Positions 23,701-35,200 of a DNA stretch of 64,000 bases are shown piece by piece. This DNA comes from Cliona cf. orientalis (lineage: Eukaryota; Porifera; Demospongiae; Clionaida; Clionaidae). The notes beneath the pieces are model-generated. The model made no database searches. It was not told the origin of the DNA and was given only the letters and a program-made list of their open reading frames with translations. How positions within the stretch are numbered: position 1 is the first letter of the stretch; every line of letters begins with the position of its first letter. The stretch is taken from contig OZ005700.1 of NCBI GenBank assembly GCA_963930775.1, positions 719,976 to 783,975 on the forward strand. The letters run 5' to 3'. Position numbers and translations under genes: made by a program.

Positions 23701-26700
23701 GGAAGTTTATGCGCCAGTAAGTCTTGGCAGAGGGCTGTTTATGCGCCAGGATTCTTGCTTAAGGTCACCCCTCAGCCTCCGGTCTGTAAGTCTAGGCGTG
23801 GACGCTGCCAAACAAGGCTCACAAACCGCCAGACAGCACCTATTGTAAGCTCTACAAACTCGTGGCTGGTACTCCACCTCAGAGAGGACACGTGTAACCG
23901 AGTTATGTAAACCGCGTAGTGAGTTGCTATGGTGCTACTCCTGCAGATGGGCTGTTTATGGGCCCTTCCTGAATCCTTTGATGTTCTTTTGCTAGTGTGG
24001 CATTAACATTCTTTCAGCGTGTGCCCGGAATTGGTATGGCTGTCCAGTGTTGTAATTGGAGCTGTTGCTTTATTAAGCTAATTGGCCTGAAGGGATGAGA
24101 ACAGTTGACTCTTGAACAGACCTTCTTTCCTCTTTTTGCTGCTGTCTAAGTCACCCTTCTTCTCTGTACACACAAGGCTGGAGGCCTGCATGATATGACT
24201 GTGTGCATGGGAGAGTAGCCAGCTGTAGCTGCATGCTATAACCAACTATATGAGTCTAGTAGTGATGAAATAAATTTGTTTTGTTTACATTATGCTATTT
24301 TGGCTAGGTGTCTCCAAGGATACATTAATAGTGATGTCCTTTGCAATTTTAAACAGTTGGCTTGTCACAGTTGCCTCCACTATTAAAAGAGCATGCAGCC
24401 TTGGGTTACTATAAGATTAGCTATAGGTTCTATAGTTAACTCCGGTCCTCTCCTATCAGCTTCTACCCACTGAAGAGGGTAGTGTCTAGTGATGTGATGC
24501 TGTGGTGATCCAAGTCGGCCAGCTAGCTAGCTAGGTATGCTGTGTACTTTCTTGGCTATTTTTTGCATACGTTGCATGCAACAATCAACGTCTGTCGCAC
24601 CGTGCAACGGATGGAGTGACAATCGATCCCTTGCTTGCACCCATTGTACTTTTCGCTTATCTCAACTGCAATCTTTGAAGCAGCTGTCCCCGAGATTTCC
24701 CTCATCGATCCCTCCAATGTGTGTCCACATATACGATAGGTCACATGATAACGCTTAATAATAAAAGTACAGTACGGCACAGTATACTACAGTACAGTGT
24801 AGTATGGCCGGATGGAGGTCTGCTGCATATACTGTAATAGGGCCTAAGCATGCTGTTGCCATGTGTTGAAGGGTGTAAATATCTCTACCATCTGGGGAAG
24901 CTTGCCCACCAACTGTAGTTGCCCACTAGTCTGAGGCCACAAAGGTGGGAGATATCCTGATAACTGGGCAACACAAAGAAATGCCACCTGTTGAGTTCAC
25001 ACAATCACGCGATACTGAAGAATAAAAATTAATAATTATGCACATCGTATCCCTTGGAAACCAACTGACTGATGGACCGTGTCCATATGCCCAACATAAA
25101 GAAGTAACCTTGGTCGCTGAGGTATTTTAGGCATCTACCTAGTAGCGCTACCATTGTCCAATCAAATTACAGTGTAGGCTGTAAATGAAAATTCTCAGAT
25201 TCATTAAGTACATTATAATATGATACTTCAAAGAATATCCTTTCCCCTTGAAGGTAACCACCTAGGTGACCCCTTCTGTTAGACCTCCTGGAAAAAAGGA
25301 TGAGATCACTTCCTCTCACCACAAATTCTTAGTACATGTAGGGATCCCACACTCTCAGGATAAAGCATTTTTTCCATCTCCATGGTGTTAATCTCAGGGT
25401 TTAGTTGGTAAAGGTATATGCTACTGTCCATTGTTAGTCAACTCCATCCCAGCGTTAACAGGATGAGGGTTTGCTAGGGGTCACCATGCATGCAGGCAGG
25501 GACAGAAGCAGCGGCCGGCGCACTCACTAACTCACTCACTCACGCACACACACCACACACACACCGTACACGCCCCAGTTCAGTTGGCACTACTTAGCAA
25601 CTCCGTAGCAACGCAGCCCCTGCACACCTGTCGCTTGCATACCCCTAAGCCCACTAATGGGCATAGCCACACTGACCTTTTTCGTTTATCTCAAATTTAT
25701 ATTGTGTGCTTCCCATCCTCTTTGGTCAGTGGGATAAACGTTGGTAAATGCTATAGACAACATCAAAGAAATACTTCTTGACAAACAACAACCAACTAGA
25801 TTCCAGGAAAAATCTATTTTTTTCTCTCAGAAACTATAATTGACTGAAATTCTTGCCCTGCATACCAGCATGCTGGGTAAATCTTTTGAACTATGCACTT
25901 TAATTTGTGTGAAGTCCTGCATGTGAGGGAAGTGCAGGACACTAAGTGCTCACTCTACCATGTCCAAAGAATCACGGTAATAATCAAATTATGCAGCTAA
26001 AAAAATGACAGGGACCAGTGATGAAGCCACAGACGAAAAGGATAAATTAACGACAGCTGTAGCTACACAACCAAGCAAACAAGCATCCTTCCAGGAATAC
26101 AGATCTGCGGACGGCAGTGTATCCAAGGAGATGAAGAATCTTAATAATGATGGGGGCGCTGGGGCTGGGGAGGAAGATCCAAAGCACAAGCGGCTTCGGG
26201 CCACGTTGGAGAGGGCAGTTCAATCAGAGGATGTAGCAAAGCTGGAGCCTGCGGTTGAGGCTGTGAAGAAGGAAAAGGTTCCAAACTGCTCTGAATTACT
26301 GGACAAGGTGCAGCACATACTTGCTATGATACTACATCATGGTTACCTCATGACACTAATCTTGCATATTATGATAGAAAAAGATATATACCATTTCAGC
26401 CAGAGGAAGACTTGAGACTTTGCCATTATATATAGCTTCTTTAAAATTACAGGCTGAGAAGCTCTTAAAGAAGCTGTATGCGACAAAGAATCTTCGTGAC
26501 GCCACTGTCGCCCGCAAACTGGCAGCTCTGGAGAAGGCAATCGATGGAGTGAAGAAGGGAGGATGGGAGAAGGACCTCCACAGAGAGATGCAAGAGGCAA
26601 ACACTCTGCTCGAAAAGGTGACCACCAATTATTTAAGCCTACAAATTTGCTATTTAAACTGTGCAGCATATCAAGTTCTAACACTCCATGAAGTTTTCTA

Positions 26701-28353
26701 ATTATACAGCACTCCTGTGTCTGTTCTGATCTTGAAATATCAGCTTTATATCATACATCTTTCTAACTGATAGCTTCGTCGTCTTGAGCAGCGAAAGAAG
26801 GCAGTCTTGGAGCTCTCACAGCGAGTCATTGCCGAGCTGAAGAGCTACAGCAACCCTCCTCCTCTGGTGCACCAAGTGATGAGAGCCACCTTCCTGCTTC
26901 TGGGAAACTCTGAGCAAGAGACAAAATCATGGCAAGCAACTCAGGTCAGAGGTCACCAGGAAGTACTATACTGTGAACCCACTGCATGCACTGGCTAGGA
27001 GTTGCTCCAGCATGCAGGATGCAGCTCATAATTATGTCATTATGATGTAATTATACAGATTCTCATTGGAAAAACTGGTAAAGGGAGCCTCAAGCGGCGA
27101 GTGGCAGAGTGCTCGGCTGAAAACATCTCTCTTCCCGTCGCCGAAAGAGCCTCAGTCATGCTTCAGCAGTTTGATGTCATTACTATCCAGGATACCAGTC
27201 TGGGCTGTGCTACCTTCCATGCATGGGTAAGAGAACTATCTACTGTGTATATTATATACTATATAAGCTACTACGGTACTAGTGCTATATCTTAGAGTGT
27301 AGGTGGCTCTGTGATAGCTCAAATTGTGTGATGGTCTGCGGTTGAGACATGCGCTCTGCCAGTATATAAACAATCCACCCACACTTTCATTAGAATCACT
27401 GTTGAGCATCAACCTTGGCAATTTGTTCTACAAGACCATCCATAGATTGCATAATAGATTGACTGGCAAGTGAGTAAGTTTATGGCATTGGCTAGTCTCC
27501 ACTCAGCTTGGTCAGTCAGTAAGTGGCCAGACTTTTATCCAAACATCTGATTCTTGTGTTGCATGAAGATAGTATGATAAGACGACTGCTTACATAACTC
27601 TTATGTAATGATCCATAATGATCCATCATCAGGCTAGGCAATGAAATACGAACAAACAGTGATATAAGTAAGGCTCCTGTACTTACTCCTGTTATTAAAT
27701 TTGTACTCAGGGGGTTTAGCTACTAAACCACTTTCGATGTTCCTTCAGAATCTTCTAAATCAGTCAACTCTTGCACAGCTTCTTCCATACCACTACCACT
27801 GCTGAGTGTTGGCAAAAATGGGGCGGTAGTTACAAGCACAAGAGAGCCAGAGTAAACAGCTGTCATATTTGAGCTGGACTGCTAGGCAACCACTGTACTC
27901 AGTTGCAATAACCACTCACCACCTCATTGTCAACTGTGGTGCTGGGTCACTAACTGTGGTTCCTTACATGGGTGATGTATTCAGCCGCTAATCCCATTAT
28001 GACATTGTAGTGTGGCCCTGGCTGTTGTTGGCCTTATCAATTCCAGCTTATGAACGCATGAGTGATTGCGTGCATGTTGGTAAGTTGTTGAGGAGTTGCT
28101 GACAGGGTCAAACCTTTTGTTTTCCCTGGAGTAAAATGACGTTGCCATTGGTTTTTGTCAGATCGATCTCAAGGATATGATTTCAGCTTCAAACTCGACT
28201 ATACGCCGTCACACCCCCAAAATTAATATGACAGTAGTATGCAATAATGTGCAGGATATAATAGGAGTATAATATGCATACAATACTGATTGCATGATCT
28301 TCTACAACCTGCAGGCAGAAGGCATCATTCAGGAAGTTCAAGAACAACAGTGA
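20726..28353 (+). CDS. EF-hand-like / Arg-Glu coiled coil / dynein-stalk-like protein
   Basis: Proposed exons 20726-21248, 21619-21861, 25997-26307, 26453-26617, 26774-26944, 27059-27226 and 28315-28353 keep phase throughout and give 539 aa. I do not recognise a named orthologue. Exon 1 (about 174 aa) is helical with acidic EF-hand-like spacing. Exon 2 is a highly charged coiled coil repeating REREEQLA-type units. Exons 4-6 are helical and include ELKSYSNPPPLVHQVMRATF and LLLGNSEQETKSW, resembling the base of the dynein heavy-chain stalk (consensus IKSxxxPPxxVxxVM). This suggests a cytoskeletal or ciliary role, without motor ATPase. The join across the 4.1-kb intron rests on phase (GAA G|CT AAA) and lack of another start; two genes remain possible. 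The 13-codon last exon is the least certain. Confidence 0.6.
21862..25996 (+). other. Long intron (4.1 kb) of the EF-hand/dynein-stalk-like gene
   Basis: No supported exon lies here. It contains a diverged pair of about 110-bp direct repeats (22395-22505 and 22807-22925), near-repeats of CACCCACTCCC with GGTAAGCACC (22530-22660), TG/CA-rich runs near 25530-25565, and a palindrome-rich segment near 24520-24600. It is much longer than most introns in the window. Confidence 0.5.
22395..22925. repeat. Pair of diverged ~110-bp direct repeats
   Basis: Both copies share GAAAGCCAGCCTGGCCA, then AGGAAGCTAATC and CCAACTGGTGGCCATTAA, in the same order and spacing, with indels between. Copies lie near 22395-22505 and 22807-22925. 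This suggests an old local duplication or two fragments of one dispersed element. Confidence 0.65.
27227..28314 (+). other. Proposed last intron, no gene seen
   Basis: This 1.1-kb stretch has stops in all frames and no family match. If the proposed 13-codon last exon is wrong, the gene must end inside it, reading through the donor at 27227 to a stop near 27295. Confidence 0.45.
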
Positions 28354-28652
28354 AATTATCCCATGCAGATGGCAACCCAATCAACTTACTTATTGACTTT
28401 CAAAAATCAATTAAATCATTATCATCAAATGAAATTAGACACGTTATAACACTTCATTAATATTATTATAGTGTCTATTTAAAAATTATCGAGTGCAGTA
28501 AGTACTTTTGACGACCCCGTACCTGTGCGGTGAGGCCACACCCACACAGCAAATTGGGTCATACACATACATAACTGTTGTAGACACACAAACACACATA
28601 AAGTCACTTTTTCACTGTATTAAGAAGTTTCATCTTTCCCTAGTAGAATAGG

Positions 28653-29881
28653 CTAGCACTTCTTGCTCACTATGCAGCCAGCAGTGACACACACTATAAT
28701 GATCACCACCAGGACCACAAAAATGATGATGGCAATGGTGCACTGAAGACGTCGAGAGCATTTCTACAGAATGATAAGAATTATCATTGCACGAGGTCAG
28801 AGTTAGTGCACAGTAGGCGCTCTCTCTCTCTCTCACCTTATACATGACTCCCTTCTCCAGCTGTCGGTTGCCTTCATCAACATTGATGGTTACCTGCTCA
28901 ACGTTTTGTTCAATCGTATCTACCACAGAGAAATGCACAGTATCACAACCTCACACTAATCGCACTACAAGATTATTATTATCGAGACTTGATATCGAAC
29001 TTTACCGATAGTTTCTCCTTGAGTGACGACAAGCTTCCCAATGTCCAGCATTACTTCATTCAACTGCCTAATATCACCCTATGTGCATAATGTTCCGTTA
29101 ATATTAACACATACGCAGCCATGGCTTTTTTTTTTAATTCAGTGTTCTGAAAGCTTATTAATTTTACCTCGAGACTTTCCATTTTCATTGCTCTCTCTTC
29201 AATATGGGCCACCTCATCGGACACCATGAAGGACTGCTTCTGAGCATCCTGCCTCCCCGAGTTACGAATCAGTGTCACTTTATCGCTATCTTCCTCCAAG
29301 TCGACTCCATCAGACTGCAAGGGCAGACACATATTATTACAATGTCTTAGCTTATTGACGACCCCGTACCAAACAGTACCCCTTGTTGCTAATTACCCAA
29401 TTAGTGTCACACGCTTGACACATGACTATTATTGCTGTGTTAAGCTTGATTATTAGCAGCCCTCCTGGTTATAGAGAGGCACTGTGATACATAGGACTGG
29501 CCCTCACCAGGTCTAGTCGCTGTGGCCTTGGCACTGAAGTGCTTCTCATTTTCTCCAGAACCTCTGATGACACCCGCTGAAAGTTCTCAGCTGCTCCCGT
29601 CAAGTTCTGCTGCAGTGACTTGACCGTAAACTGTAGAGCCCTCTGTTTAATTGGGAGAAAATAGCGAAATAATAATATAACCACAATAGCTACTACACAC
29701 AATGTAGCTACCACTTACATCGCTGGACTGCTTTGAGAGGCGAGTCAGTTCCGTGAATAGCGAGCGACAGCGCTCCACTTCGCCCAAGCAGCTTTTCGAA
29801 GTGCGGTGACTGCAAGAAAAGTAAAAAAAAAAGGTTTACCCACGAGGCAGCAACACACGTGGTATATACTGCCTGTATAGC

Positions 29882-29912
<31 letters not shown>

Positions 29913-30466
29913 TAGACGGACGGACGGACAGACGGACGTACATTCTCTCACGCAGGTCATCGGTATCCGAGCGAGTTCCAATCTGGGATCCCATGGATTG
30001 GATTTGCTGAGCTGGGGTGGGATATTACCACTTTAGCAATTGTATCTGTGATGGTTTTTAATATTATTATGTACTATTTTGCTTTATCTGCATGATGGTG
30101 TCACCAATTCTCCGCTTCAGGTCTTCAATTTCGCCATCTGCAAATTTGTAACATCAATAGATGTTTAATATAATAATATTATTATTATTATGGGGTTATA
30201 TCCTGTGAATGCATGTTTGTGAGTCCAGCTCTTGATACAGGACCCACTGATAAAACCTTGCAAATTGACCGTGAAATATGACACTATTCTTCGGGTAACA
30301 AAGGTCACACAGTCCAAATGACAATAGAAACAAATTAAAAAACGCATACACAGGCAGAAGAGAGAACGTCTCCCCGCGCGCCACTACCTCTGGTTCTGAA
30401 TCCCCTGCCATGGCCCGATACGGTGCCGTAGTCATCCAAAGTGTCCGCTCCGAATGGGTTAGACAT
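28653..30466 (-). CDS. Qa-SNARE, syntaxin-7/12-like
   Basis: Nine in-phase exons: 30388-30466, 30075-30137, 29942-30011, 29719-29809, 29508-29642, 29168-29314, 29006-29078, 28837-28919, 28653-28763; 283 aa, a normal syntaxin length. The N-terminal part has helices like the Habc bundle. The SNARE motif spans exons 6-8 and contains the central layer glutamine in DIGKLVVTQGETID, the Qa pattern. The last exon encodes a single membrane anchor (IAIIIFVVLVVIIIV) ending in SKKC. It should drive endosomal or lysosomal membrane fusion. Assignment to STX7/STX12 rather than another Qa member rests on overall resemblance (MSNPFG-type start, QGETID) and is moderate. It is tail-to-tail with the gene ending at 28353. 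A CAGA/CGGA repeat (29880-29938) abuts the exon 3 donor. Confidence 0.9.
29880..29938. repeat. CAGA/CGGA tetranucleotide repeat in syntaxin intron
   Basis: About 14 tetranucleotide units, mainly CAGA turning into CGGA, end within a few bases of the exon 3 splice donor (exon begins at 29942 on this side). Length variation here could affect splicing. Confidence 0.85.
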
Positions 30467-30951
30467 CTTCAGTTCCTAGCAGTTGAGCTTGCTAGCTGGC
30501 CCCTTGATCAGTTTTCAAGGTCAGATTGTCGAGATGCCTCATCAGCACATCATGTGACATGCACTGGCGCCGTCGGTGGGTGTGGCTAAGCGTGGGCGTA
30601 CGTTGCTCGAGCTCCACCCACAATATCTACTATGCATGCAGGCAGCAAAAAGTAGAGGGAGTGTGATTGTAGCATATCATGGTCCTGAACATGATACTTG
30701 ATATGCCATAGTGCGTTTCAAGGATACCAGTTCCATCTTAATTCTATGGTCCATGCTCATACAAATTTGAACATACACAAACAAAAGTAATAATTTGCAC
30801 AATACATCATGGAAAATAGTAACATACACGATCAATCATCATTGATTTTTTTTACATTATAGCCCAACGTTTTGATAATATCTGAATTTGAATTATAGTT
30901 CAGGCTTAATATGTGCTGTCTGCATGTCCCCAGGGGATAGTTATTATTATT
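30467..30951. promoter_or_regulatory. Syntaxin upstream region
   Basis: The proximal part (30560-30625) is GC-rich with GTGGGTGTGGC, GCGTGGGCGTACGTTGCT and CTCCACCCAC boxes. These words recur in the TMEM14 divergent promoter. The distal part is AT-rich and is the 3' flank of the protease gene. No further coding is visible. Confidence 0.45.
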
Positions 30952-32206
30952 CTAGTGTAGTTTCATTTTCTGGTTGATCCACCTCATGTATTTTGTGATT
31001 CTGGCGTACACTCCGTATTTGTGAGGTAGGCCACACTTTTCCCCCCAGTTCACGACTCCATAGAGTGCCCACCGTTCAGGGGTCTCCGATGAAATTGGGC
31101 AGACCAATGGCCCCCCACTGTCATTGTGGCAGGCATCTTGCCCCCCGTCTCTCCATCCAGCACAAAGCATGTTTCGAGTTATTGTATTGGTCGAACGACC
31201 ATAGGATTGTGGACTTCGGCAAGTGCTGGGGAGAGAGAGAGAGAGAGAGAGAGCAAGGGATGATAGCACCTTGTATCGTAATGATAATAGTATTATCTCA
31301 TTCCACATACCTATGAGAAACCAGTGGTACTTGGGCCTTATGCAGCAGGTCAGGGGATTTCCCCTGGAATTCCAGGTGCCCCCATCCAGTGACGGTGCAC
31401 AGTGTACCCGCAGGGGGATCGTTGTATTCAGGGGGAAGGCAGGCTGGCCCCACGTGGCCCGTCAATTTTACGGGGTGTAAGAGTTTCAGCAGCGCTACGT
31501 CGTAGTCCTTGGACGATGTGATGTCGTGAGGAAAGTAATCGGGATGTTTGAGATAATGTCTGACCTGTGGGGTTGTCAAGGAGAGGGTGTCTAATCACAG
31601 TGTGAACAACAAGAAGGAATGTGTCGAGTATGGGGGAGTAAAGGGAGAAGAAAGGCTCAATACAACAACAATTATAATTCAAGCAAATTAGCGGACTAGT
31701 TATTGTCTTACAAATCTATATTATACTCCATCCATTATATGGAATATTGGACATTGCGGAATTGTGTGCTGTATAATAATAATATACTCCTTCAAGGCTG
31801 ATTAATATAAGATAACTTATAAGAATTAATTTTGAGGGCCTTTTCGGACTTTCCACGAACATTACCCGCCATAATATGGTACCTGGAGTGTTTGTTGGTG
31901 GTGTTCAGTGGTGGAGCGGTTGTAGACTCCCATCCTGACGATAAGGTCTTGTTCCCTGACCCAGCCCCGCCGAGTGTTGTAGAGGCAATGGGCGGCCGTC
32001 ACAATCCAGTCAGGGCGAATCAGAGTGCCCCCACACAGGCTCTCACTGTCCCTGTACTCAATCAACGCCTGAATAAAAGTGTGTATATCAGATTATTTCT
32101 TGTAAGTGGAATGTTTGGAGCAAAAATTTAATTATTCAGCTGGCTAAAATAATAACTGAAAGTGTTGACACCATTAACTATTTAAATTATGATCTAATGC
32201 ACACTG

Positions 32207-32244
<38 letters not shown>

Positions 32245-35200
32245 ACCTGCCAGGGCCACTCATCAGCATTAGCAACCACTTCTCCATCAGCCACTCTCTT
32301 TCTCCTCCTCCTCCTTCTCCCCTCCTCTACTTCAACACTGCTGCCACTCCCACTTCCTGTCACATGATTCTGCCTACCGCACACCTCCTCCATCTTCGTG
32401 ACCCTCAGTTTGACCTCTGTCGTGATCTCGGCTGCTCCTGGCCCCTCCCCACCGCTAGCTCGGCACACGTACTTGCCTCGATCCTCAAATTGCACCGGAT
32501 TGATGAGGAGAGAGCCGTCAGCCATTTGTACATAGTGAGGCTGATGCATACTGTGGGACTCCAACACCTACATGTATATAAAAGGTCGTAAGATCATCAG
32601 TGAACCTTACAAACACAGTCAGGTACGTACAACAACTCCTTACATCTGCACGAGACAGCTGAAGCATATCTCCATCCTTCAGCCAGGTAATGCTTGGTTG
32701 CCGTGGTGATGCAAATCCAGCGGAGCAGTTTAGCACTATACGATAACCTGCCAGCGACTGAACGCATGAAGGAGGCACAGCCGTGAAGTACGGAGGCTGA
32801 ACTGTAGTGTTTGAGCGACCGACTGAATTGGGGGAGGCGCCAGCAATGGGAGGGGGAGGGGGAAGGGTGGGAGAAACGGGGTTCGCTCCGAAACTGATGT
32901 CTTCATATTCGACGCAGTCCCTGTTATCAGTACTGCTACTCGGGGATGAATCTTCTCCTTCCTCCTCCGTGAGATTGTCCTCCCGGGGGGAGGGAGAAGT
33001 GGGTGTGGTTTCGGTGTCGTCCGAAGAACCGTTGACGGTCACTTTGATCTCCCTAAAGTGATTGCCTGCTTTGTTGGCCGCCACGCACTTGTACATGCCC
33101 TCATCAGCTCCAGATACCGGGGAGAGGACCAGGGAGCCGTTATTGAGAATGGAATAACGAGAATCTGCCACGAAACAAATTATAACAGTAAAAAAATAAT
33201 TTTTTAAAAAAATGTAATTTTAATCAGTAATTACCACTTGCCACTGATAAATTCCTGTCCATCAGCAAGGGCCATTAGTAATCTAATGAACAACCACAAG
33301 CCTCCCCTTAGCCTAAGGGGAGTATGCAAGAAACCTTGAAAACACTCCCACTAACCATTGAAGACAGGCAAGTTCACCTCCAGAGATACAGACACAGACA
33401 AACACAGACAGTAATAATTAAAGCATCATCACCCAGGGGTTCCATAAGAGAAGTTTAATGCCCACAAATATGAAGTGATTACTCTACAACACAGCCATCT
33501 CATAATGAAACTGTCCCGAGGTGTACATTATTATACCATACTATTAGGACCTTATTCACTAATCTGGACAATTTCAGCCATGTATACCCTGTTGCGTTGA
33601 GCTTGCACGCTCCATTGCAGCAGGGTTGCCATTCTCTCCTCCTCCTCCTTCTCCTCCTTGAGTGGTGAGGTTTAGCGATGCCACCTGTCTTCCCTCCAGC
33701 CACCACTCTATCACCTGAGTACCGTTGCTGCACTGACACTCGACCACGCCCACACCCGCCCACGCATGGAGGGTCTGCTTGGAGGGAGCGCTCAGCACCT
33801 GCGGCACAACTGCATGGGAACACCGAAACACAAGACGTGAGAGAGGAAGGGAGAGAGGGAGGGCGATAAAGAGATAACAATTAAAAATTAATTATAGTGA
33901 TAGAGGGCAGTTCGAGACAAGGTCATTATCCTATATCAGATGAAAGGCTGTGCAACTGCCAACAGGTCATGCACACCACTAAAAAAAAAAACAGATCATA
34001 TCAGCCAGATAGCACACTAAAAAATGAGATCATGTCAGCCAGATAGCCTCAGGGGGGTAATTTCTCTGGTTTCTGGAGATTTTAGGCCACTTTCCAGCCC
34101 CACCTCTTCCCTTGGTGGAGGCCCAGCTCACCCACACAGGCAACCACAGGGCTAGGGCTGCTGAGGTCAGCTCTTAGAACCAAAAGCACAAAGCTTTGAA
34201 GTGTTTGGAGAATAATTAATAGTGGGCTATCCAGACCACTCTGATGGTCTTTCAAACCAATTCTGAATCAGTATTCGGTTACTAATTCAGTAATTCAACT
34301 CAGACCAAGATACAAGGTAAATAAGCTCATGTTATACAAAATGCAAAATCATTAGAAATCCTGGACAGTAGTCCACTTACTCCAGAGTTCGGCTCTTCCT
34401 TTCTCTGTTGAGTTGGGGGAGGTGGCACACTCATAGATGCCGCTGTCCTCCGCCTGAAGGTCGCTGATCAGCAGCCACTTCTTCTTGCCATAGTTGCGGT
34501 ACTTGCGGTTGCCCTTGGTAATGATGATCTCGCCATCTTTCATCCAAATCACCTCGTCCTTTGGTCGACGACGTGACAGATCTGATTCAACCTGGAGGGA
34601 GGGAGAGGGGGAAAGAGAGAGAGGGAGGAAGAGAGAGAGGGAGGGAGAGAGAGGGAGAGAGAAAGAGGGGGGAGAGAGAGAGGGAGGGGGAGGGGGAGGG
34701 AAGGTAGAGATAAAAATACAATTGAGGATTAGTCTTGAGAGAGACAAATTGTGAGGGAGGGAGAAAATTAACGCAACAAAAAGGGTGCTTTCTCTGGGAG
34801 CAATTATTATTTTTACAGTTGTCAATATTTTGGCCTACACCTACACTGGCACAATGCTAACATTATTATGCACCTCACCTTATATAACATTCATTGTGCA
34901 ATCCGTTCCCCCCTTGCAACGAAAAACAATAATTATCAGAACACGATTCAGTTGGTAGACTCACACGGAGCCCACTGGACTATGGCCAAAATTGAACAGC
35001 TACTGAATATGATTTTCAAGGGTGCAGCCTCACACACACACACACGCACACACGCATGCTAGCGTGCTTGCCTGGGGTCATGCAGTGTGCCCATATGAGG
35101 CCTTCGTTGACAGAGGCTATTATTGAATTCCTTACATTCGAACATCAAATTAACCTCACACAGACAAATTTAGCCTAGAGCTATAGCAAGCAAGCAAACC

